In this document: piece after piece, positions 41,599-49,098 of the stretch
Layout of the letters: each line of letters opens with the position of its first letter
Numbering within the stretch: the stretch's first letter is position 1
NCBI GenBank assembly: GCA_025041175.1
Contig: JAKCFJ010000001.1
Location: 2,683,526 to 2,747,525 of the forward strand
Origin: Halobacteriales archaeon YIM A00010
GTDB taxonomy: Archaea > Halobacteriota > Halobacteria > Halobacteriales > Haloarculaceae
Direction: 5' to 3'
Length of the DNA stretch: 64,000 nt
Translations under genes and position numbers: made by a program
Notes under the pieces: generated by a model
Database searches by the model: none
The model's input: the letters and a program-made list of their open reading frames with translations, nothing else
Told to the model about the DNA's origin: nothing

Positions 41599-42495
41599 TC
41601 ACTGTCCGAGATGGTCCAGGAGGAGGGCGGCGACTCGATCCGTTCGCTCGTGGGTGATCCAGTGGGTGGCGCGTTCGAATCGTTCGAGAGCCCCGTGCTC
41701 GCAGTAGTCGAGGCTCCGCTCTGCCATCTCGGGAACGAGCGCCTGGTCGTTCTCGCCCCAGACGATTCGCGTCGGGGCCCCAACCCGCTCGCGGGGCGGC
41801 TCCGAGCGGTGCCAAAGGAGTGCGCGGTACCAGTTGATCATCGCGGCCGGCGCGCCCGCCTGTGCCCACGCGCTCCGGTAGCGCTCGAATTCCTGCTCGG
41901 TGAACGCTTCCGATCGAGAGCCTTCGCGCATCGTGTTCACCCACGGCTCGAATGCGGTTCGTCTCACGTACCATTCCGGAAGGCGGGGAAGCTGGAAAAA
42001 CAGCATGTAACGGCTTTTGAACAGCTGCGTGAGGTTCGACCGGAGTGTGTCGAGGAACACCGACGGATGTGGCACGTTGATGATGCTGAGCCGATCGACC
42101 GCGTTGGGGTGGCGGAGCGCGAGATCCCACGCAACGGCCGCTCCCCAGTCGTGGCCGATCACGTGGGCAGACTCGCGTCCCTCCGTTTCGATGAGAGAAA
42201 CCACGTCCTTCGAGAGCCGAGAGATTCGGTACGGACGGATGCCGTCGGGCTTCTCGCTCCGGTTGTAGCCGCGCTGGTCGGGGACGAGCACCCGGTAGCC
42301 CGCGTCCACGAACGGCTCGACGTACTCCGACCACTCGTACCAGAACTCCGGAAAGCCGTGCAGGAACACCACGAGCGGCGCGTCCGTCTCGCCGGCCGCG
42401 ACCACGTGCAACTCCACGCCGTCGACCGTACGAAACGTCGATTCGGCCGAGGAAACGTTCGATAGGTAGTCGGTCGGGGGTGGTCGTGTGGACAT
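41599..42495 (-). CDS. Alpha/beta hydrolase, epoxide-hydrolase-like
   Basis: A 298-aa protein with oxyanion motif FLHGFPEFWYEW and nucleophile HDWGAAVAW, where the nucleophile is Asp as in epoxide hydrolases and haloalkane dehalogenases. The acid region WGENDQALVPEM and base ATHWITHERTD follow. A cap domain lies at about 150-225. The actual substrate is uncertain. ATG 42495 chosen; earlier starts add residues unlike the family. Confidence 0.87.
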   Translation of the reverse strand: MSTRPPPTDYLSNVSSAESTFRTVDGVELHVVAAGETDAPLVVFLHGFPEFWYEWSEYVEPFVDAGYRVLVPDQRGYNRSEKPDGIRPYRISRLSKDVVSLIETEGRESAHVIGHDWGAAVAWDLALRHPNAVDRLSIINVPHPSVFLDTLRSNLTQLFKSRYMLFFQLPRLPEWYVRRTAFEPWVNTMREGSRSEAFTEQEFERYRSAWAQAGAPAAMINWYRALLWHRSEPPRERVGAPTRIVWGENDQALVPEMAERSLDYCEHGALERFERATHWITHERTDRVAALLLDHLGQ

Positions 42496-42676
42496 CGTGG
42501 TCTCGAATCGATTGGAGTTCGGTGCCACCGCACAAAACACCCGTGGCACGGAGCCCGGACGCGTGATTGAGGGATGAGATGCTCGCACGAGTTATCATTC
42601 ACACCGGAGCCAGCGTCCTACAGCCTCGAAATATGTGACAATGATATATAATAATGTTCCTTCCATCAGTACCTTT

Positions 42677-42784
42677 ATGAGTGATGAGGAAGGCAACGAT
42701 AAACGAGGACGCCAGCCACGAGATGGCGCGTTCATTGAAACGCGCCGGGTGCCTTACCACCCGACGCTGGGTCCTCTGCGGTAA
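42677..42784 (+). CDS. 35-aa ORF, first member of cassette copy 2
   Basis: It differs from the ORF at 26462 by three residues and has an almost identical leader ending TACCTTT before the ATG. It is unrecognised. Conservation of DNA and peptide are equally high, so it could be a small protein or a non-coding leader. Confidence 0.45.
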   Translation: MSDEEGNDKRGRQPRDGAFIETRRVPYHPTLGPLR

Positions 42785-42793
42785 GAGCAACCC

Positions 42794-42940
42794 ATGACTG
42801 GGAATGAATCAGAGACACGTAACGGTGTCGCATCGTATCAGAAAAACGAACAGCGCCAGCGCTGCCCGGTGTGTGGCCGGCCGGTTCGGTCGCGCCTCGA
42901 ACACCGCATCGGGTGTCCGTTGGGGCGGTGGTGGCGATGA
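42794..42940 (+). CDS. 48-aa zinc-finger-like protein, second member of cassette copy 2
   Basis: It keeps the C24-x2-C27-x9-H37-x3-C41 pattern and the GRWWR end of the copy at 26579, with about ten substitutions elsewhere. In this copy element E3 follows the stop, so the 4-bp coupling to the third ORF has been lost. Confidence 0.65.
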   Translation: MTGNESETRNGVASYQKNEQRQRCPVCGRPVRSRLEHRIGCPLGRWWR

Positions 42941-42944
42941 CACT

Positions 42945-43028
42945 CCACCTTTTTTGCGTTCGGGTGGGCGTCGCCCACCACTCACGCAAAAAACGTGGGC
43001 GAAAAAAGCCGCTCGCTTCGCTCGCGGA
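42945..43028 (-). repeat. Hairpin-rich G+C element E3 inside cassette copy 2
   Basis: This is the reverse orientation of E1 and E2: CCACCTTTTTTGCG, hairpin GGTGGGCG-tc-GCCCACC type, ACTCACGCAAAAAACGTGGG, GAAAAAAGCCGCTCGC. It sits exactly between the second and third ORFs. Left flank GTGGCGATGACACTCCAC and right flank GTGGGAATGACGCTACCG look like a duplicated target carrying the start codon. Confidence 0.8.
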
Positions 43029-43037
43029 GGAGTGGGA

Positions 43038-43592
43038 ATGACGCTACCGCTGTTTCAGTTCCGGGATCGGCAGGGTGAGGTCGTGAACCTCTCGGCCATC
43101 GAGGATCGGGACGTGGTGTCGAAGGCGGAGCTGTACCACAGCATCGACGTGGGTGAAGGGTTGTGGTGTAGACCGTGCCAGTCCACTGGTTGTGCGCACG
43201 CCACCCAGATCGAGCAGATACTCGCGACCGCCGGGCTTGCCACCACAACGGGCGGGTACGAGGAGTTGCCGGGCATCGCGCGGTTCACGCGCTATTGCGC
43301 CGTGGGCGAGACGATCATCGAATGCTGGTTCGACAACGGCGCATGCGTCCGCTTTCACGAACAGCGCGATGGCGACGTGATGCAGTCCGTGTTCACGCCC
43401 GATGACGCACGCGAACCGGCCGCCATGACCGAGAAACCGGATGTCGAGAGCGCTCCGGCCTGCCTGGTCGACACGTTGGTAACCTACTGCCAGTATCGAC
43501 AGCGCGGCGATCTTGCTGGTTTGCGCCAGCGCCACCCCGAACTAGCAGGCGTCGTCGGTGCGGCCGCCGCTGCACACACCACCGACGACTGA
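43038..43592 (+). CDS. 184-aa protein of unknown function, third member of cassette copy 2
   Basis: It is very similar along its whole length to the protein at 26722. All Cys are kept, including the GLWCRPCQSTGCAH site. One residue is deleted near GLATTTGGYEE. ATG 43038 is the equivalent start; it appears to have been preserved or recreated when E3 inserted. The family is unrecognised. Confidence 0.7.
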   Translation: MTLPLFQFRDRQGEVVNLSAIEDRDVVSKAELYHSIDVGEGLWCRPCQSTGCAHATQIEQILATAGLATTTGGYEELPGIARFTRYCAVGETIIECWFDNGACVRFHEQRDGDVMQSVFTPDDAREPAAMTEKPDVESAPACLVDTLVTYCQYRQRGDLAGLRQRHPELAGVVGAAAAAHTTDD

Positions 43593-43601
43593 CAGGGAAC
43601 C

Positions 43602-43650
43602 GTGCAGTGGCGGAGGCGGTAGCGGTGCGGTGAATACATTCACCGCTCTT
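43602..43650 (+). repeat. Partial hairpin element E4 (left arm only)
   Basis: GTGCAGTGGCGGAGGCGGTA followed by GCGGTGAATACATTCACCGC matches the left part of E1 (from 27349) after cassette copy 1. The right arms are missing. It shows that the duplicated block includes sequence past the third ORF. Confidence 0.6.
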
Positions 43651-43682
43651 GCGGATCTCGCGGAGCCAAGCGTTTCCGGACT

Positions 43683-43705
43683 TGCAAAAACCAGAGATTT
43701 TTGCA
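43683..43705. terminator. T-rich hairpin downstream of the DUF2182 gene
   Basis: TGCAAAAA, a 7-base loop CCAGAGA, then TTTTTGCA: an 8-bp perfect stem, about 75 bp beyond the stop of the minus-strand DUF2182 gene and after cassette copy 2. It may terminate either transcript; this is inferred from position only. Confidence 0.4.
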
Positions 43706-43779
43706 GACTGTGTTCCGCTCAGTGACGAGAATCTTCGATCCTCGAACCACTTGATCCCGAGGCAGTTGACCAGATAGCG

Positions 43780-44571
43780 TTACACTATCGTGATTATGAG
43801 GAGGGAAATCCCTCCGAGTCCAGCGGAGATACCGACCGCCTGTGCCAACCGCTGGCCCCACGTGACAGTCCGTTCGAGCGATAGTACCACCGCGATGAGC
43901 GCCATCCAGACGATGTTCATCGAGCCGACGGCCACCATAAACACGAACAGCGCCCAACAGCATCCGACGCAGAAGACGCTGTATTCCCAGGTCATCCGGA
44001 TGGCCCCACGGACCCCCGGACGGTGGTGTCCCATGAGGAAACCGAACGGCGACCGACAGTACCGTAGACATCGATATTTGTACGGAGACAGCTGGTACCC
44101 CGACAGGAACAGCAGCGCTCCTCCCCATAGGAGCCCACCATGCGCGTTCGTGAGGGTTGCGATAGGCACCACCGCATTGACCACGAGGGGAACGATCCCT
44201 GTCGATGTCCACACGAGCGCGTACGTCCCCATAACCGCCCCGATCCGCGTGGCTTTGCCCGCGTTCGACGTTCCTTCGAGCGTCTTGTAGTACAGCCGGA
44301 AGAACGGTACTGACGACGGATACATCATTGCGATCATCATCACGCCCCACATGATCAGATAGAGACCGACACCAGCTACCCCGTTTGAGAGCGCCATCGC
44401 CTCCGGCACCCCGGGATCGGACATCCGCGTGGTCATTGCTTCTCCTGGCATCGGAAGCCAACGGCCGACGATCACCACCCACGCAAACAGCGCAACCACG
44501 TAGCTGACGAGCGCGATAACTGGGAGGCGGTGGAGATCGAATCGGTCACGGAACGATTCGTGTGTGGACAT
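43780..44571 (-). CDS. DUF2182 integral membrane protein
   Basis: A 263-aa protein with six or seven membrane helices, containing the Met-rich signature MWGVMMIAMMYPSSVPF (about 72-88) and a later CLRYCRSP and SVFCVGCCW Cys cluster. DUF2182 proteins are predicted metal-binding membrane proteins. It is encoded 32 bp after the DUF1326 gene, its frequent partner. Confidence 0.87.
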   Translation of the reverse strand: MSTHESFRDRFDLHRLPVIALVSYVVALFAWVVIVGRWLPMPGEAMTTRMSDPGVPEAMALSNGVAGVGLYLIMWGVMMIAMMYPSSVPFFRLYYKTLEGTSNAGKATRIGAVMGTYALVWTSTGIVPLVVNAVVPIATLTNAHGGLLWGGALLFLSGYQLSPYKYRCLRYCRSPFGFLMGHHRPGVRGAIRMTWEYSVFCVGCCWALFVFMVAVGSMNIVWMALIAVVLSLERTVTWGQRLAQAVGISAGLGGISLLIITIV

Positions 44572-44603
44572 GACTGATCGATCGGAGAGCTGTCTCACCG
44601 TCG

Positions 44604-45215
44604 TCAGGCGTTCGCTAGCTCGAAATCACAGAGAAACGCGTTGTTCTCCGAGACGTCCCACGTGAATTCGTCGTTGTAGGACACAGTGGCGGTGGTGGAC
44701 TTTCCCGTGTTCATCTTCCGGTTCTTCGTGAACGGATGCGGTGTAACCGTTCCGAGCTCCTCCTTGAAGCCGTGTTTCCCGACCACGTCCATGGAGACGA
44801 CATCGCCGATTTCGACAGAGAAATCCGCATCGTCCCGGGTGAACGAGAACGGGGCGGTCGCAACCTCCGCACGTTCGACGTGGGTATCGGCGGCAACCGC
44901 AAAGATGCCGCCGGCCCGACCCAAGTAGATGTCTTCGAGCGCGGTCCGCTGGTCATCGTCAGCCGCTTCGTCGACGAGGAGCACCACGTGCCACGCCGTG
45001 TCTGGATCTAACATGACTCCCTCCTCAGTGCGGATGAGCAGCGCCGCGTGGAGTCCGTTCAGATCGACATCGCCGTACTGACCGTCCGTAATACGCCAGG
45101 CAATCGAGACCGCACAGAGGTTATCGTCGGGCGGTTCGAACCAGAGACACTGGCAGACAGCGTCACAGTTGCACGCTTCGACGTAGTCGCCCGTGATGGA
45201 CCAGTCTTGTTTCAT
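44604..45215 (-). CDS. DUF1326 family protein
   Basis: A 203-aa protein opening ITGDYVEACNCDAVCQCLWF, with three to four Cys within 12 residues, then VDLNGLHAALLI and a conserved LDPDTAWHVVLLVDE region. The Cys cluster suggests metal or redox chemistry. It forms an operon with the DUF2182 membrane protein downstream. Confidence 0.87.
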   Translation of the reverse strand: MKQDWSITGDYVEACNCDAVCQCLWFEPPDDNLCAVSIAWRITDGQYGDVDLNGLHAALLIRTEEGVMLDPDTAWHVVLLVDEAADDDQRTALEDIYLGRAGGIFAVAADTHVERAEVATAPFSFTRDDADFSVEIGDVVSMDVVGKHGFKEELGTVTPHPFTKNRKMNTGKSTTATVSYNDEFTWDVSENNAFLCDFELANA

Positions 45216-45319
45216 TGGCGAACACCATGGTGTATGTCACCACTCAACACGATAAAGTCATCTAGTGAGATACTGCGTGAAACTGTTGGAAAAGGTACCA
45301 CCCGGCATCGTAGACGTGG

Positions 45320-46105
45320 TTATGTCCGAATCCGGACGACCCCGGAGCGGAGCACGATGTGGTTCGGGAGGATGAACTCCTCGCCATCGTTTTCGATGCG
45401 GGTTGCGAACAGATCCACTTCTTGAACGATGCCGCGGTGCCCGTCGATGTCGACGGTGTCACCGATCGCATACGGCTCCGAGAAGATGAGATAGATTCCG
45501 GCGGCCCCCGCGGCGAGGAGATCCTTGAACGCGAGTCCCCCGAGCACGATGATCCCGAGCAGATACCCGCCGAGAACGACGAGCAGCGCGCCGGTTTCGA
45601 TTCTGAGCTGTGCGAGCGCGATGAGCGAAGCGACGAAGAGAATGCTGTATTTGACGGCCGGGGGGAGCAGGGACACCTCGGTGAGTTTGACATCCTGAAA
45701 CCGCTGTTTGATCTCGACCTCCGCTTTGTCGCCGACAATGAGACCGATGATCACCACCAGCGCGGCGACGAACACCTGCAACAGATACCCCCGAAGCAGC
45801 TCCAGATAATACCTCGTATCGAGCACGCCCCCGATGCTGAGCGTCAGTCCCACGGCGAGTGCGATGAGAAACAGCGTGATGAGCCCCGACAGAAGCCCGA
45901 TCGTCGACGTTCCGAGCCGATTGACCGTCCGCTCGAACGTCGTTCCCTCGACCCCGCCGGGAACGCCGGCGGCGATCAGGAGCCGACGGCTGAGTCGGCC
46001 GAGGATGATGGCGACCAACACGCCGGTGACGAACACCACCAGCGGAAGAATCGAGTTGGAGAGATCACTCAGGAAGTCGTTCACGATATAACCGATCTCT
46101 GGCAT
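45320..46105 (-). CDS. MscS-family small-conductance mechanosensitive channel protein
   Basis: A 261-aa protein. About five membrane helices; the pore-lining and beta-domain region shows GIIVLGGLAFKDLLAAGAAGIYLIFSEPYAIGDTVDIDG and VDLFATRIENDGEEFILPNHIV, typical of MscS. It lacks the large C-terminal domain. It starts 2 bp after the dacZ stop, so it is cotranscribed with it. Confidence 0.9.
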   Translation of the reverse strand: MPEIGYIVNDFLSDLSNSILPLVVFVTGVLVAIILGRLSRRLLIAAGVPGGVEGTTFERTVNRLGTSTIGLLSGLITLFLIALAVGLTLSIGGVLDTRYYLELLRGYLLQVFVAALVVIIGLIVGDKAEVEIKQRFQDVKLTEVSLLPPAVKYSILFVASLIALAQLRIETGALLVVLGGYLLGIIVLGGLAFKDLLAAGAAGIYLIFSEPYAIGDTVDIDGHRGIVQEVDLFATRIENDGEEFILPNHIVLRSGVVRIRT

Positions 46106-46106
46106 C

Positions 46107-46919
46107 TCAATACGCCTCCGGATCGAGCTCGAATATCAGCTCGCCGCCCGAAAATGCGCGCACTAACCCGTCGCTCTCGGACAACACGATCGCAATGGCG
46201 TTCGTATCGCGCGTGATCGCACCGGCAGCCATGTGGCGCGTCCCGAGCCCTTTCGGGATGTCGACGCCCTCCGTCGCCGGCTCAAGATACCGGTACGCCG
46301 AGACGATCTTTCCGGAATCGGAGATCACGAAGGCCCCGTCGAGCCGCGAAAACTCCTTTAACATCACGTCGACGATCGGGTCACCGACGTGGACGTGGGA
46401 CTTCTCGAAGGGGTTGTACGACAGCGACCGCGATTTGTTCATCACCTTTCCAGCGTCCCCGACCACGAACAACGCCCCGACCGGTTTGCCTTTTTGGCCC
46501 TTCTTCCCGAGACCGATCACGACCTCCAACACGTTCCGAATCACCGATGGCTCCGCCCGAGAGTTGACGAACAGGTCGTAGATACCGGTGTGGGTGAACT
46601 CACCCGCACGAACCCGCGTCACAGAGTCGATTCCATCACTGAACAGCCCCATCGAACAGAGGACGATCGTGCCCGTATCGATGTACTCCTGATCCATCCC
46701 CCCTTCCAGTCCGAACCGAATCCGCTCTTTGATCTCCTTGAACTGGATCGGCAGCTCGATGAATGATTCCGTCCCGACCGTGTTCTCCGCTGCCACCACG
46801 ACGACCGGCACATCGGACTCCGCGACGATCGATTCGTAGTTAGCGGTGCTCGGGGAGAACAAAAACACGGCATCGACGTCCGCAACGAGATTCGTCACTA
46901 CCTCCCCCAGTCCAGACAT
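46107..46919 (-). CDS. dacZ: Diadenylate cyclase DacZ
   Basis: A 270-aa protein that makes cyclic di-AMP from two ATP. The DAC domain motifs DGAFVISDSGKI (about 194-205) and GLGTRHMAAGAI (about 224-235) are intact. The N-terminal half is a pyruvate-kinase-like alpha/beta domain, as in the archaeal DacZ. It is followed directly by an MscS channel gene, consistent with the role of c-di-AMP in osmotic control. Confidence 0.93.
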   Translation of the reverse strand: MSGLGEVVTNLVADVDAVFLFSPSTANYESIVAESDVPVVVVAAENTVGTESFIELPIQFKEIKERIRFGLEGGMDQEYIDTGTIVLCSMGLFSDGIDSVTRVRAGEFTHTGIYDLFVNSRAEPSVIRNVLEVVIGLGKKGQKGKPVGALFVVGDAGKVMNKSRSLSYNPFEKSHVHVGDPIVDVMLKEFSRLDGAFVISDSGKIVSAYRYLEPATEGVDIPKGLGTRHMAAGAITRDTNAIAIVLSESDGLVRAFSGGELIFELDPEAY

Positions 46920-47004
46920 ACTCTGTCTCTACTGTTGATGGAGGGGCGATACAGGAAAACCTTTCCGGCCGATTCTGGCAAGCATCCGCGCAACACACGG
47001 GTAC

Positions 47005-48435
47005 TCAGTCCCGATCCACCGGCTTGTCACGCCCGGTTTCCCGAGCGGACAGCATCCGTTTTGCCTCTCGAAAGAGTCCATCGAGAATCTCGGGTGTCGT
47101 CGGATGGTACGCGCGGTCGGGAACGTCGTGGATGTCCATCTCGCTTTCGACGACGACCTGCATCGTTTTCGCCATCACGTCGGCGTGGTAGTGGAAGCCT
47201 TGGTAGCCGAGTACGGTGCCATCGGTGCCGACGACGAGCCGTGCGAGACCGTGGGGTGCGTCTTTCGTGAGGAAGACGCCGTCGTCGCTCGCTTGCCGGT
47301 CGACGGTGACGTGCTCGATGCCCGCCCTGTTCGCCGACGCTGCGGTGTGTCCGACGCGAACGACGGGATACACGCCGAGACCGGCGAACACCACCCGGTG
47401 GGTCACGTTCTCGTACGGAACGAGCGCACGGCCGTCCCGGTGTCGAAGGATGTTGTCGGCCGCCCGGTGTCCCTGTTCTTTGGCCACATGGAGGATCGGT
47501 TCCTTACCGTTCGCGTCACCGACGACGAACGTGCGCTCGTCGTCGCGGGCCTGCATCGTGTCCCGGACCCACTCGCCCTCCGGCTCTATCTCCGTCCGTT
47601 CGAACCCGAGACCACCGAGTGCGGGCTGTCGACCGGTAAACACGAACAGCTGTTCGGCGTCGATCGTCCGCGTCGTGCCCGCCTCCTCGACGGTCATCCG
47701 GACGCCCTCCTCGGTCGGCTCGATCGCTTTCTCGTGGGTGTTCGTTCGAACGTCGACACCGAACACCTCGCGGTAGAGCGCCAGGAGTTCGTCCCCGAAC
47801 GGCGCGTCGTGGCCGTCCAGCGGGCGAGCGTCGTGCTCGATGACCGTGAGATCCATCTCCCCCGCCTCGGACAGATACGGAACCAATTCGATCCCCACGT
47901 AGCCAAAGCCCATCACGATCCCCGAATCCGGGAGACTGGTCGCATCGAGCACGTCGGCGCTGGTCAGGAACTCGACGTTCTCGATCCCCGGAAGCGCGGG
48001 GATCAACGGCTCCGATCCCGTGGCGACGACGACGTAATCAGCCGATATCTCGCGCGTGCCGACCGCCACCGTGTGGTCGTCGATAAACCGCGCCGTCTCG
48101 TGGATGAATTCGACGCCTTCCTGCTCCGCGAGCGAGTAGACCGTCTCGCGCCGGTGGGCCGCGAAGCTCGCGGTGTGCTCGTCTTTCGTCTCGACGGTTC
48201 GATCGAGCGCAACGGACGGCACCGATCCCGTGAGACGGTCGTCGTGGCGGGCCTGAAACCGGTGAGCACCCGCTGATAACACCTCTTTCGACGGCATACA
48301 CCCGCGGAGAATACAGAGTCCCCCGCCAGGCTCCCCGTCGTCAACGAGCGTGAGCTGAACGTCGCTGTCCGCAAGCGCGTTTGCGACGGCCACGCCGGCA
48401 CTGCCGTAGGCACCGATGATGAGGACGTGCGTCAC
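47005..48435 (-). CDS. Dihydrolipoyl-dehydrogenase-like flavoprotein disulfide reductase
   Basis: A 476-aa class I pyridine-nucleotide-disulfide oxidoreductase. FAD motif VLIIGAYGSAGVAVANAL, redox disulfide GGGLCILRGCMPSKE (about 36-50), NAD motif region GIVMGFGYVGIELVPYLSE, FAD end FVVGDANG, and the C-terminal active base in RAYHPTTPEI. The FAD motif is slightly atypical (A in place of the third Gly). No lipoyl-complex genes are adjacent, so it may reduce another disulfide or metal. Confidence 0.88.
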   Translation of the reverse strand: MTHVLIIGAYGSAGVAVANALADSDVQLTLVDDGEPGGGLCILRGCMPSKEVLSAGAHRFQARHDDRLTGSVPSVALDRTVETKDEHTASFAAHRRETVYSLAEQEGVEFIHETARFIDDHTVAVGTREISADYVVVATGSEPLIPALPGIENVEFLTSADVLDATSLPDSGIVMGFGYVGIELVPYLSEAGEMDLTVIEHDARPLDGHDAPFGDELLALYREVFGVDVRTNTHEKAIEPTEEGVRMTVEEAGTTRTIDAEQLFVFTGRQPALGGLGFERTEIEPEGEWVRDTMQARDDERTFVVGDANGKEPILHVAKEQGHRAADNILRHRDGRALVPYENVTHRVVFAGLGVYPVVRVGHTAASANRAGIEHVTVDRQASDDGVFLTKDAPHGLARLVVGTDGTVLGYQGFHYHADVMAKTMQVVVESEMDIHDVPDRAYHPTTPEILDGLFREAKRMLSARETGRDKPVDRD

Positions 48436-48476
48436 ACAAAAACAGGAGCTGCCAGCCGCTTAGCTATTGTGTCAGC

Positions 48477-48632
48477 CTACACCTGTGAGTTGATCTCGAC
48501 TGCCACGTCGGATTGTACCCACGCGCGGTGGTTGCTCGGATCGTATATCACTACCTCTCCGTCCTCGAGTTCGAGAACAATGCAGTCCTGTTCGGTGTCG
48601 TCGCCGTTCGTGTCGTATGTTCGTGTGCTCAT
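48477..48632 (-). CDS. Small conserved haloarchaeal acidic protein
   Basis: A 51-aa product (starts MSTRTYDTNGDDTEQDCIVL) containing LEDGEVVIYDPSNHRAWVQS, a pattern I associate with a very common haloarchaeal 50-60 aa family. No function is known. An A+T-rich region with GTATACTA and TTATATT lies 35-60 bases upstream. Confidence 0.65.
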   Translation of the reverse strand: MSTRTYDTNGDDTEQDCIVLELEDGEVVIYDPSNHRAWVQSDVAVEINSQV

Positions 48633-48834
48633 TGTCCTGTCGTGCCGGGCAGATTGTTTCCATGTCCTAGTATACCACAACATAATATAAGCTTTCAGTA
48701 TCCGGAAGGTTAATGGGGGTATAATGTTAATTGATAACACCACACAAATTGTGAGAAGCTGACGCCCACGATTTCGACCGGTTTCGTGGTTCGAGCGCGC
48801 CGCGAGGTGGTATGGTGTGCTTACTCCGTTTTTC

Positions 48835-49005
48835 TCAGGCGGTTTGGGCGTCGGATTCGATGTCGCCGATCTTGACGAAGCCGTATCCACACTCCGGGCA
48901 GCGCCATTTGGTTTTTTCGCCGAGTTGGACGAGGGTGCTCGCCGTCTGATAGAAACTGTGTTGTTCCTCGCAGGACGGGCAGTAATGTTCGATTTCCAGA
49001 CTCAT
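48835..49005 (-). CDS. 56-aa zinc-ribbon protein
   Basis: It starts MSLEIEHYCPSCEEQHSFYQ and has a second Cys pair in KWRCPECGYGFV, making a four-Cys zinc ribbon. It is a typical haloarchaeal small zinc protein with unknown role. It is divergent from the e-MtaB gene. Confidence 0.75.
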   Translation of the reverse strand: MSLEIEHYCPSCEEQHSFYQTASTLVQLGEKTKWRCPECGYGFVKIGDIESDAQTA

Positions 49006-49098
49006 GGTCGCCTTTACCGGTCCCGTCACTTCACGTTTTCTACGTGTCTTAGCAGAAGCGCCGTGTTTTTCTCCCTACGCACCCGAGAGCCGATAGCG

